A stretch of DNA of 64,000 nucleotides, taken from assembly GCF_014529535.1 (NCBI RefSeq), contig NW_023503374.1, positions 8,363,685-8,427,684 on the forward strand. Reading direction: 5' to 3'. Made by a program: the position numbers and the translations under genes. Shown piece after piece: positions 1 to 11,800 of the stretch (position 1 is its first letter; each line of letters opens with the position of its first letter). Below the pieces are notes generated by a model. That model saw only the letters and a program-made list of their open reading frames with translations. It searched no databases and was not told where the DNA came from. This DNA is from Bradysia coprophila (Eukaryota > Arthropoda > Insecta > Diptera > Sciaridae).

Positions 1-718
1 TTATGCTACTACTTCATCATCACAAATACACTCTCTACATTGCTATGCTGATGCGAATGAATCCATTCGAAATCAATCTAGTTACACAATCAAACACACA
101 CTTGTAATTAAAAGTGTGCGCTCATATAAATGTATTAGTGGATGGTTTCGTGGTCGATCATGTGTGGTCGACCACAAAAAAGACCACAAATGACCACAAA
201 CTTTAAGATGAAATAGCAGCTGAAATATTGGACCGATCGCAACCAAACTGGGAAAGATCGAAAGAGCTCACACCTCTTCCCCGGTCTTCCCCATAAAACC
301 ATTAAAAATTATTCGTTTTAATTATGTACGAACTCTATCAAAAGTGACCTTTCGGTGGTTTATACCACCGAAAGGACGCTTTTTAAATAGCTCAAATATA
401 CATAAAACGAATAATGTTTAATGGTTTTATGGGGAAGACCGGTGAAGAGGTGTGAGTACTTTTGATCTTCCCCGGTTTGGTTGTGATCGGTCCAATATTT
501 CAGCTGATATTTCATCTTAAAGTTTGTGTTCTTTTTTGTGGTCGACCACAGAGAACCATTTTGTGGTCGACCACAAAAATGACCACGAATACATTTATAT
601 GAAAACATACGCACACACTTTTATATTTGATGTGTAACTAGATTGATTTCGAATGGATTCGTTCGTATCGTCATTGCAATATGAAGAGAATGTATTTGTG
701 ATAACGAAGTAGGATATG
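1..718. repeat. Large imperfect palindrome (foldback element)
   Basis: Bases 1-359 are matched by the reverse complement of about 361-718, with the centre near 358-363 (TTTCGGTGGTTTATACCACCGAAAG). The arms differ by scattered substitutions and small indels, so this is an old palindrome and not a simple chimeric read. The 14-bp perfect palindrome TGTGGTCGACCACA occurs at 163-176, 537-550 and 562-575. No coding capacity was found; an 84-residue frame at 360-614 is only the arm read as protein. The element may begin before the window. Most likely a foldback or MITE-type DNA element. Confidence 0.85.
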
Positions 719-1680
719 TTGTGTGTGTCGTTTTATTGTATTGTCATATTGATGGATTGAATTTCCAAAATGTCGAATTAATATTATGTGTCGGCAGCGA
801 TTTGTTCAAAAAACGGTTGCATCGAATTTTCATGTAATATTCTCAATTTTTATTCTATTGCAACGGCAGTAGTTGCGCACTTTCGTTATAAAATTAGTTT
901 CTTTCAATTTTCGGCGTTTTAAACGGAATTTGAAAAAGTAAGTTTTTTTAGTAAAATATCTTAGTTGAATATACCATTTTAAGAATATGAATTAAATTAG
1001 TTTCATTAATGAATTACTTGAGTTAATTATACAAAATTGGGCATAAGCCTCGTGATATGGGCCAATTCCCGCAGCACCCTGACGAAAATATCAGATTTTA
1101 GATTGTATACAGCTTGTGGCGAATGACATTACAGTATTTTTTAGCAAGGGAGACTGATTTTCCAGTTCTTTTCACTCCGAACAGGAACAACAGATATAAT
1201 GGCCTACGACTTGGAGTCGTTAAGTATTAGGAGTATGGTAGGTCTAAGAATAATTTAGAACATTTAGAAAGAGTTACAGGAATACAAAACCATTTTTCGT
1301 AGATGAGAAAGAATAGTTTAACACACAATTCGACCTGTAAAGTGTAAGTTGGATGAAGCGGGAATTTAGGGTTCGGTTCTCCAGAAAATTTAACTTCGGA
1401 TCCGATCCGTATGAAAGTTTGTTCCAACGGATAGACTTGCTTTATAAACCTAATAAAATAAACAGAGAAAAATGGAATAAAATAGGAATTTTTGAAATAA
1501 TGTTTCCTGTTTGGCATTATGAATTTTCGAGCTTATTCTAGATTCTTAGACTTTGACAAAATGGACCGATTCATATGTTTTCAATACGTAAAACTCATCT
1601 GTTAATGACAACGACTTCAAAATAAACGAATGAACTGTAAGTTCTGTTGATTTATATACAAAATCGTTGTTAAAATGAAC

Positions 1681-1736
1681 GAAGTAATAGATTCCAAACA
1701 TGAAAAAATGGTTTAACCAGTAGAACTAAAAGATTT
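1681..1736 (+). repeat. Paired GAAGTAAAAGATTT motif, locus 1
   Basis: Two half-motifs, GAAGTAATAGATTCC at 1681 and GAACTAAAAGATTTG at 1723, start 42 nt apart on the + strand. The preceding bases also resemble the other loci (AAAATGAAC before the first, AACCAGTA before the second). Function unknown. Confidence 0.5.
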
Positions 1737-4700
1737 GACGAGTACATTGTAATGTTTGGCTGTTAGAAACAAGTATATTGCAGGAAGAATCTGGAAGATT
1801 TTTTTGTTTTAAACTTTATGCTATTATTGGTATTGCAGGATTTCATGGGTATCATCTTCCAAGTCATAAAATAGGTTGACAACAAAGGATTGCAAATTTG
1901 AATATTTTTTACGATACCGAAAATGTGCATTACAATTCCACCCGAGGGTTTACTATCAGTTTATGTTATAAAGTTATGTTCGTTTCAATGGCCTTTCGAC
2001 CAGGCAGCCATCAATTCAAAAGGTTTTACATTAATTTACGCTCTCATCTGTTTCTCCCATACGTGCAGTAAAAAAATATTCAAAAACCCATAAAATGAGC
2101 TACTTAATTTTTCATAAGTGACGATCATAAATTTCAATTAAATTATTACTTTTGTTGAAATTATGACATCTTGATACTTGCACATACATATATGAGATAT
2201 TTAGCAATATAAAGTCGAATATTGTGACATTTTAATCTACACTTTAGAAGCTATAAGTGAATGGGAGAAAAAAAAAAAAAAGATTTATGGTAAAATGATT
2301 AATGAAGCTTCTGCTAACGACATTTTGTGTATGTTATTTCTTTGTGTTCTTTTTTATTTTAACTGATGATGATGATGTTGATGGTGTTAGTAACGTCTAA
2401 GGAAAAATATTTAATTGAATAGAACCCTCTAGATATTCTCACAAGTGAAAAATTACTCCAATGAATATGCAAAACGACTCTAACGAATATTATGCAATTA
2501 AAGGATAAATTGAATTACATGCAGGGTGAAGCGAAAAGGTTTATAGTTATGCCTTGATTCCATGACTTGAAAAAGAAATATTTCCCAGTTCCTGGAATCA
2601 GCAATCGTATTGAAAGCGAATAATTCTGCTAGTTAACACAAAAATAAAACTTTGAAGGTTCGATGTCAGTCTGATCAGATTATAAACAAAAATGGTAAGA
2701 GATCGTGCCGTTCTTCTGAACGTACAGAACGGTTAACGTGTAAAGAACATCTATAAATAGGCTATCGCCAAATGAAATTTGAATGGAAAGCCAGTTCCAG
2801 TCTTTCATCGAACCGTGTAATCTGCACGATTAAACATGATAATCAGCTGAAAATAAGAACAAGGTCACGGAAATTAATTAAAATTAAAAATAAAATTTTA
2901 AAGAATCGTTTAAAGTCACGGACCAGGGATTATCATCTCTGATAAACCAGGTGAAATGTACGATCAAACGCCGAGATAGATTCGTGACTAACAAATCCGT
3001 ACATAGTAGAGCGGCCGGCTTCTTTCGTCAAAGTTCAACAAACCTTTAATTATCTCCTTTTATTTATCTGAGTAGCAACATATTTATTCTTTTCAGATGA
3101 TATTTTCTTTATAAAATCGAAAAAAAAGTTTTAACAGCACTAATCAGTGCGTTTAGTGTGGCGTTGAATACGGAATCGTTTAAGTTCATTTGTTTGAAAT
3201 TAAAATTTTAAATTCGAAAAATAAGAAATAAAAAAATAACGAAATATGCGGACGAACAGAGTACTAACATTTGTTGTATAAATAAATCAACCTATATCGT
3301 AGACTCCCACGATAGTTTTTTTTTTTTTTTCAAGTTTAGTCTCGTTCAGCTATACATTTCTTTGCTTATGGAAATATCGTACAGCTAACCAGCCAACCGT
3401 TTGAATAAATACAAAGCGATATATTCTAAATCTTAGTCGTTTATAGATTCAATGCATGATTTTAAAAGTGGAGATTTTTGTTTTCAATCCATACAATCGT
3501 TCGAAAATAATGTCTGTGCAAGTAGAATGTGTTTAGAAAATCTATAGAGATTGTCTTTTTTCTCTATCGGTGCAGCGTATGGATGGGCTGGAAACGTTTC
3601 AATAATTTAATTATGCATGCTAAACGATTGGGACCTCGAAATTACTATTTTTTATAGCTGAACCTATCGAAATCACAGTTAGACATCGTTCAATATTATG
3701 TAGGTAAGGTATTAACGGATAGGTATGTGTGCGTTATATCAGGCTATGAATAATAAATGTCTTTATGTGGATTTACAATAATTAACTGTGCAGACCACGC
3801 ATTTCATAGCACTACATTAACAACATCTTTTTAATTCATTATATTACAGAATATTGCTATAAATCGACTGACTGTATCAGTGCCACATTCATTTATGAGT
3901 ACTTCAATAATAAAACAAACCACTTGAGAAACAATAAATTTGATTTTTTTTTTTTTTTTTTTTGAGAAGATCAAGGCTATTAATGAACAATGAACACAAC
4001 AGCTTTATCATCTATTTTGACTGTTTTTGATGTATGAACGTATATCGTGGCTAATAACTACAATTTTTTGTTCAGTTTTCTTTAATTAACCATCCAATTT
4101 ATTTATGGATGTTGGCAGCATTTATAGAATATGTGTCTATGGTTCACACGTTTTCTTGTTAGAGTGGGTGGGTCCGTTTACCCTAATTGTCGTGTTAATT
4201 TAATACAAACTAAAGTTTTGAAAATCGAGGTTGTGCAAGAACAGGCTAAGAGGCACTCACGAGCGCGGTCGACCGAAAAATTTGAACGGATCAGTGCATT
4301 TTTTCACATAGAATTTTTGCTGCCTTCGTGATCAACTCAACTCAGAGGTGTTAATGGATAGCAACACTAAAGAGACCTAATTCGAATTTTCCTTTTGTTC
4401 TACTGTCAAACTTGAATTAGGTCTCCTTCGTTTATATTAGTGATATGCTGGTCGTTATTGTAAACTAAAAAAGTGGTATAGATTGCGTCACGAAAGTGAT
4501 TAAGAACAATGTTGTCCTTCTTGGCTCTCATCTAAACATTTTTGTCAATTTGATTCTTAAATATTTTTCCAACCCAATCAAACCATTTCCATTTTTTTTT
4601 TGTCAAAATGTCTAACTTCAAGAAGGCAGTCCAGACACTACGTTTTCATTTGAAAATTGTCTGAACCATTAATTCAAATTTTCTCTTTTTTTTGCTTGAC

Positions 4701-6337
4701 CTCACCTTAACCTTAAACAAGGTGACTAAAAAAAGAGCGGGATCGTGTAGTTCTTGTAAACTATTATAAATAATTAAATTTATGACTCGCACAAAAAAAA
4801 AACATAATGTGGCAGCAACAGCGACACACGTAAGAAATATGACCATTGCCCCGTGTAAATTAAATATTCCTCTAGCGAATAAAAAAAGACTAATCACCAG
4901 CTGAAAATCTTTATTGCTTGAGAATTAGCAGAACTGATGTTTCTTGTCTTGTAACGCATTAGCAAAAATGCGAACATTTATTTATTTCATTTCCACGAAT
5001 TGACTCTTAAATTGGCAACAAAAAAGTAAGTGTGGACGGTTTGCATAAAAACCACATTTCATCGATGACCATGTAGTAAGACAAAAATATACCGTTTACG
5101 ACATGCTTGATGATTTTTGAGCTGGAAAAGAGAGTTTTCTTCTTTTCCATTTTCTCTTTCCTGTCACCATGGGACCTCAACTAAATATTTAGTAGCAGTC
5201 ACATAACTCTAAACTAAAAATATGGAGAATAAACTGCGTGTATCGATTTAACATCAATTTTTCTAGAAAATTTTTATTCACGTTTGTTTAACATTTCTGG
5301 TTTAATATAAATTGTCAACACACAGTATGTATATATGGGAATAAATGGGCAATAAAATTAATTCGAAAATTTGTTTAGGAGAAATACCACAATCTCTTGT
5401 CAAATATTTAAAAAAATATTAAATTTTTCAGTCGTTTTATCCAAAAATGCATTAAATACCAAGTAGTTAAACCCGACAAGTAAACGATAAATTTGTGTTA
5501 AGTAAAGCATATGTTTTTTAGTGACTGTGACGTCGAAAACAATATATATTGTGAAAGTCTAACAAAAGCCAGGTGTGTCTAACGTAATGTACAGAGAAAA
5601 CATGTCTTTTGTAATAGAAAAACTCTAATATTTACCATGTTTACACATAGTTGAAAACAATAAATTTATGCTACAATTTAACTTGAGCATAAATTTAACC
5701 ATAACAACATAGAAGTTGACAGTGGAAACATGCATAGAGAAGTTTGTAAAACGTTTAATAAATTTCATTGTTTAGGTAAATGCTTTCGGTTGTAAGTGAA
5801 GGAAAATTGAATTTCATTTAAAATTCAAGTTGACCAATTAAGTGGGTCATCGTTGAAACGGTGCTTGAGTGTAGAGTTACATTCACACACCATTGAATAA
5901 ACTATAGTCGAACTTAATGACCCTTTAGTGACGCCATTGTTTTCTTCGATGCGGAAGGTACGATTTATGATAGCTCACTGATTTTGCATTTGATTTTATA
6001 ATAAACTTAAAACGTAAAACTGAAGTGCTAGAGACGTGTATCTAGGTTTTGGTGATTGACATTTGTAGTGGGCGTTACCCGAAGAATAGTACATGTCGTT
6101 AGGACTAAAAGTCTTTTTTAGCGCGTGAGAAGTTTCCAGACAGAGCCGAAGGCGAGAGACGGAGAAAAAGTGCGACGAAGTCGCAGTTTTCGGGTCCTAG
6201 GTATGACAATGCTTCTTTCATCACGAGAGAAATTTTTTTTAATTTATTATCATTTCTGTTATAGACGATGGCGACAGCAATGAGCAATGATCCCAGAGCG
6301 TTGCGTTACGTAATAAAATGTTTATGTTAAAACAAAT

Positions 6338-6392
6338 GAAGTAAAAGATTTTGTATATATTGGGTGATTTAAACAAACGAAGTATAAGATTA
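6338..6392 (+). repeat. Paired GAAGTAAAAGATTT motif, locus 2
   Basis: Half-motifs GAAGTAAAAGATTTTG at 6338 and GAAGTATAAGATT at 6379, 41 nt apart, same strand. The first shares 16 bases and its AAT lead with locus 4. Function unknown. Confidence 0.55.
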
Positions 6393-7800
6393 AAATTCAA
6401 TATGGAAGACTCAAAATTAAGGTGGAATTTCAATGTGTTGTCTCTACAGTTTTGAAAAACCTATATGTTCATGTGTCTATTTAAAACTTTTACCGACAAC
6501 GATGCTCAAATCAGAAGCAATATAAATATTGAAATGACAAATAGTTATAACGAGGTAAAGCTCCGATGTGTTTTTCTTCTTTACAATGCACAAATGTCGT
6601 AAAACTCTTCTAAAATTAACATTCTAATCAATGTCAAGTGTTCAATGAAATATGCAAAAAATATTTTCTTTTGTTGAAATAGCTTCAAGTCAATACGTAA
6701 CCCATAAAGAACCATAAATACGTTTATGATAAATAAATAATATTTTTTTTGTTCATCGACTGCTGCAATGGAACTGCATCGTTCCCACGTTCGCTTATGC
6801 ACAATTTCTATTATTAAACGTAATTATATTCGATTGTTATTTTATGTAATTGACTCGCTTTTACACGCATTCATAGAAATAATTGAAGGAGAAAAAGCCA
6901 ACAACAGCAACAACAAGCGACTGTCTCGAGTTTTAAATTTCAAATTGGTTTAATGAAATATTAAATTTTATTTATTATAAAACTGCAATGACTGAATTAA
7001 ATAATAAAAAGCCAGCAACAACCTTCATGGAAAAGATTACTTGTAATGATATTCTACAACGAAATTAATTTTAATTCATTGTTCAGTTCTCTCTTTTCTT
7101 AATATAAACTACAAGCTTATGCAAAATGGGATTTTACAAATTCAGTTTCAGAAAATATTAAAATTTTAAAAAGATGTTTTCAAATAAATAAAAGTGAATG
7201 TCATCGTTACAATTACCGAAAGACAATTCATTACAATCCATCATAGGATCAACCCAAACCACCCATACAAGAACCTACGATATATTTCTAAATTAAAACA
7301 AAAAATATTAATTTCAATGTTCGTCTTGTTCTAATGGGTAATCAGAGAGTTATTCCTTTTGTTAATGCAAATTGCATCAACGTTCCAAACGATTCGGCAA
7401 ACTTGTTTATGTTTCTAAAACACACTGTGTGTTACAATTCAAAATTCTTTTCTGTACACCGAGCCGAAAGATTTATTTTCAATTGAAATTGAATTTTAAT
7501 TGTAAATTTTGTGTGTTCATCGTTAGCTTGGCAAAAGTATAAAATCGATTTGTGAGATGAAACGAATGATCATCTGGAAATGATTTTATGGCAGAAAAAA
7601 AACAACATCTAAAACAACAGAAAACCAATGACGACCATCCGTTCAAAATGAGAACAAAATTTTTTTTTGTTTCTTAATTTCAATGAGATTTTTATCGTTT
7701 TTCAACTAAATACATAATTTAGCGTGTATCACGCAAAGTGTAAAATACCTAGTATATATCAACAGCAACACGTAGCTAATACGCAATTTAGATTCCAAAA

Positions 7801-8031
7801 ATGTATAACTTGTGGCACTTTGCTACGCGCAATGATCGATCATTTACATGCTTCATTCTCTCGGTATTTTTCGTAGTTTTATGCCTATGTCTAATCAATT
7901 ACAAAATTACTATACAAAGTCTAAAATACATTGAAAGGAAACGCGTTAAATCAAATCACCGATTACATCACTCAATCGTTCGATTCAATGAACAGAACAA
8001 TAGACGTATTAATTTATCAATGAAACTCTGA
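7801..8031 (+). CDS. Possible 76-aa single-pass membrane microprotein
   Basis: The frame opens at an ATG preceded by CCAAAA and ends in TGA. Residues 1-14 are polar, about 15-33 form one strongly hydrophobic segment (FTCFILSVFFVVLCLCLI), and the rest is basic with many Lys, Arg, His and Asn. That is the shape of a type II or signal-anchored microprotein. An AT-rich TATATATC lies about 45 bases upstream. I recognise no family. In DNA this AT-rich a 77-codon frame can arise by chance, so the call rests on composition only. Confidence 0.3.
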   Translation: MYNLWHFATRNDRSFTCFILSVFFVVLCLCLINYKITIQSLKYIERKRVKSNHRLHHSIVRFNEQNNRRINLSMKL

Positions 8032-8676
8032 CAGAAAAAAATCTGCTGTAAACGAACTCATTTCACCTCATGGTACATTGTATACGTACGTACGCTGTAC
8101 ATAGGAGTATTACCTCAACCATTACGGCATCCCATAAAGCGAAGTCTAAAAGTCTACCATATACGTGAGCATGACTAACACTTTTCATCATAAAAAGCTG
8201 CATATTACTACGAAATACCGAAAATAAACCATCAAAGCCAAAATGCTAACGGGTACATTGGACTTTAATATTTTCGCGTTTTATGAAACGAAAAGAGCGA
8301 CGAATGAAGGCAAGCGAAATGCTCTTTAATGATTTTATTGCGTCGAGTTTTTGGTAATAACAAGAAAAAGCAAAACCCTAATTTATAATACGCAAAGTAA
8401 AAGTGAAACGACAGCAAACAATTCATCAAATTTTGCTGTATTGTGGGTCAAGGTATAAGAAGTGTTTCTTGTACGTTTTTGAAAAATGACCAAATATTGG
8501 ACACAACAAAAACAAGTGAGGCTAATAAATTGTAACGTAAAGCAAGTGGAGAAGAAGTAAATTTTTTCATTGCCGACTAAAAGTCAAAAAGTCATGATGG
8601 AAATGTTGATCATCTGACCTGATAACGGGATTTGGTGTTTTTTTTTGAATTACTATCGATAAAAGTTATATTTGCA

Positions 8677-8688
8677 TATATAAAGGGA
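8677..8688 (+). promoter_or_regulatory. TATA-box core promoter candidate
   Basis: TATATAAAGG lies in the context GCATATATAAAGGGACG, the best TATA match in the left part of the window. A start about 30 bases downstream would fall near 8708 (GACAGCT), followed by a short leader and an ATG at 8769. Prediction only. Confidence 0.35.
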
Positions 8689-8768
8689 CGAAGATGAATC
8701 GACAGCTATACGTAGAAACAAGAGTTGAGCTCTGGTTTATTGCTCTTCGTATTCTTTAAGTCAGCAAA

Positions 8769-8834
8769 ATGTACAGAAGAATGTGTGATGAAACTTACGA
8801 AGTAAAAGATTTCACCTCAAACCCTAGAAAATAG
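8769..8834 (+). CDS. Possible 21-residue microprotein
   Basis: The first ATG after the TATA-box candidate opens a 21-codon frame ending in TAG. It contains ETYEVKDF, encoded by the first half of the paired GAAGTAAAAGATTT motif. A similar 23-codon frame starts at ATG 11678 and contains TNEVKDFV. It may be a real microprotein, or the motif may be non-coding and the frame incidental: at loci 2 and 5 the same frame has no good start codon. No known family is recognised. Confidence 0.2.
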   Translation: MYRRMCDETYEVKDFTSNPRK

Positions 8835-8861
8835 CTTAAACCAGCAGAAGTAACAGATTTT
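8799..8861 (+). repeat. Paired GAAGTAAAAGATTT motif, locus 3
   Basis: Half-motifs GAAGTAAAAGATTTC at 8799 and GAAGTAACAGATTTT at 8847, 48 nt apart, same strand. The second is preceded by AAACCAGCA, close to the lead at locus 1 (AACCAGTA) and locus 5 (ACTAGCA). It lies just downstream of the TATA candidate at 8677. Confidence 0.55.
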
Positions 8862-11800
8862 CTAATTATACCATGTTACGCTTGCCGTAGAGCGTGGTAC
8901 CGCTCATAAGTTAACTAGATGTGAAGTTAACCATTTGAATGCAATATTCCACTAATTTTTACGGAAGGTGTTGACGTACAAACCCAAAAAAAAACTAAAT
9001 TTATAACGAAACAACTCGATCTGTTTGCGTCAAAAGTGACCCAGAGACATCTTATATGCTCATAGTTCTGATCTGATATTTTAAATAAACGTTCGAAGTA
9101 AAATCGATAACATTTTATGTATGAAAACATGTGCTACAAACGCACGAATAGAGTTATTTTACCTGTCACTAGCAGTTCCAATTCACGTGGGTAAATACTA
9201 AAAACTTGTACACAGCCGCCACATGAAACGAAACTTTGTATTTGAATTGAAACATAAAGTACAAACCGAGTTTATTTTACCAAATGTACCGAGGTTTATT
9301 TGAAATAAATTTACGTCAATTATGCAACATTTTTTTTTTGTTCCTAATACACACACAGACATTGGGAATAGAATCATACAGAGACTTGCGCGTTTCGAAT
9401 CAAGTTCAATGAGAAAACATCCAGTGAAGGAAGTTTGTAAATTTTTGATAAAAAACCATTTTTTGTTAAAATGTTTTTTTTTAAATAAAATGATCCATGA
9501 TGACTAACGTAACTGGAAAAATTATTGAATAACACACGGTTCATTGGTTGTGTTTAAAAAAAAGCCCCCGCAATGCCATATTCGTTGCTAATGACATAGC
9601 ATGTGATGTTCTTTGTATCATAGGTATATTATATCAATGATTTAACAGAATTTTAAAAAAAGACAAAATCATTGCGGGAACGGCAGCAAAAAAAGAGCAA
9701 GACCAACAACTGCTGTACTTACACAAAATTATAGGTACCGCGGTATTTCCTATTTTATTATCCAAATTCACAAACTAGCAAATTCTGTGTTGAATTTCCT
9801 TGATTTTATTTATTTTCTGTGTGTCACGCACTGCAGCATTACAATATTATTAAATATATTCACTCGAACCAACACCGAAAGGGCTGAATATAAATGGGTT
9901 CCATGATTTCACATATATGAATTTTTGAACATCAGGTTAAACACCTCGTTTTATATTGTGGAACATGAAACAATTTTTTTTTTTAATTTTTCTGTTTCTT
10001 TGAATTAATAAATATTTTTAATTCGTTTTCAATACAAAAATTTATCGAAACGCACACCTTTATTTAGGTAGACTCCTATTGTTTACCAACCCGTAAAGTA
10101 TATGCCTTTTAATTATATTTATAATTATTTGTGTGTTCTCTCCGCTCAAAATGCATAAATAAGCAAATCAACGAACATTCAAAACACGCACAATAATATT
10201 ATATTGAACCGTGTAGTACATTTGAGTGTGATGTATAGTTTAAATAGTACTACTTCTCTGCGGATATTATTTATTCTTGAAAATGAAAAATTTATTTAGA
10301 GCTCTCAACAGTTCGGATTTTAAAATAACAAGGTCTCCATACGAAAAAAGTGCACACACTTTATCATCTACTATTTAGAAATAGACACTAAATTCAATTC
10401 AAAAACATACAGAACAATATAACGTGCTGCGACTGATTCCTACAGAAGACGATTGGCGACTAACGACGACCAGAAAATCGTTTATTCGCTTTTTTCGGAA
10501 TCTCAATTTTTTCATTTCATATATTAGTGGCTGTGAGCCATATATACTGTTCGGTATATACACTTGATATGTATAACAACACTTTAGAAATGGAACCGAA
10601 CAGCCGTTTGTTAATAAAAGTTTTGTTCGTGTGAAAGATATGAGGAATAAAATTGTTCGGTTGATGTAGGACATCAAAGCGCAGGTACCAAAGGAAAAAT
10701 TTCGTTGGGAAAGTAAATTGAATGTATGATGAATGGTGAAAGAGATGTTTTTAGCCTTTTTGGCATGGTAAATATTATACATTATAAGAAACTACGACAC
10801 GTCTTCTATAACACTGTAAATTATAAGCGATGATGTTTATTACGAATATTACGAATGTGGAATAGGGAAATTAGCAAACTATTGAAGACGACGCCGGAAC
10901 AGAAAAAGCTTTGTTTTAACTATACGGTGCAACGAACTTTCAAAATGTTCCACTTTCAAAATGATGGGAGGATTTTAATTACATTTTTGATCGGTTCTCC
11001 CATTCAACATTTTCTTTATAAGGAGTTTAAATGTGACAGGAAGCATTTTAACACAAGGAGGGCACTCTGGTATAACATTGTTCCGATGAGAAACGTTTTA
11101 ATTTTTTATTTTTCAATAAATTCTTTTCGCATAATACACGTCAATGCATGGGATATGTACGTTCGTTTGTGCCCCTATAGTTTCGTTTAAATATCTTTTT
11201 TTCCCAGCTGACGTAGAGCAGGTGGTCTCAAAGTTTGATTTGAATTTATACTCTGCAAAACTGATATTGATGTGTGCGCAATGGAATAAAATGCTTAGAC
11301 GAGACAATGAAATAAAGTAATTAATTTTTGCAAACTCATTGATTAATCATAATCAGTGAGAAAGTTTAGAGAAAGGACAATTTTAAACAAAACAAAACCG
11401 TCAGTACAAAAATAAAAAAAATGTTTCTGATCTCTTCATTTTGTCGACGCCTTGTTAATTAAATAAAGACGGGTATGCCATATGGTATTACAGACATTGT
11501 TAAATTTAATTAAGTACTGGCAAATGCTGTTTTTTTTTTAATATTTGCGCCGCTATAGGTTTCAGAGTTTTCAAGATAGAAAAACGAAGGGACAGACAGC
11601 TATGTCAACTGTTAACCACAGCGATGGCAAAAATAAACGAAAAACACGGGCTTATGTCCTGTTATAATAGAAAAATGCACACCAAAACTAATGAAGTAAA
11701 AGATTTTGTATTCAGATCTGTTAAATACGGAGGTCGAAAGAAGTAATAGATTTAGTGGTCGTCTGCAAAACAACAACGACAAAATAGGGAAATTGTAGAT

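Larger units (their letters stand above)
719..7800. other. Gene-free AT-rich stretch
   Basis: No convincing coding exon was seen on either strand; the open frames of 60-96 codons look random in composition. Noted inside: a TATA-like CTATAAATAG at 2751-2760 without a supported downstream gene; a hairpin at about 4371-4428 built on AGACCTAATTC; poly-T/poly-A runs at 3317-3330 and 3945-3963; and two copies of the paired GAAGTAAAAGATTT motif, listed separately. Could be intergenic or part of a long intron. Confidence 0.5.

Noticed and set aside
2701..2800. Heat-shock-like promoter (GTTCTTCTGAAC, CTATAAATAG)
   Set aside because: The GAA/TTC blocks are not spaced as a good heat-shock element and no gene follows.
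10399..10782. 127-codon minus-strand ORF
   Set aside because: No start context, splice sites or motif; composition is like random AT-rich sequence.
10855..11190. 111-codon plus-strand ORF
   Set aside because: Rich in Phe, Ile, Asn and Lys as expected by chance; no domain or repeat support.
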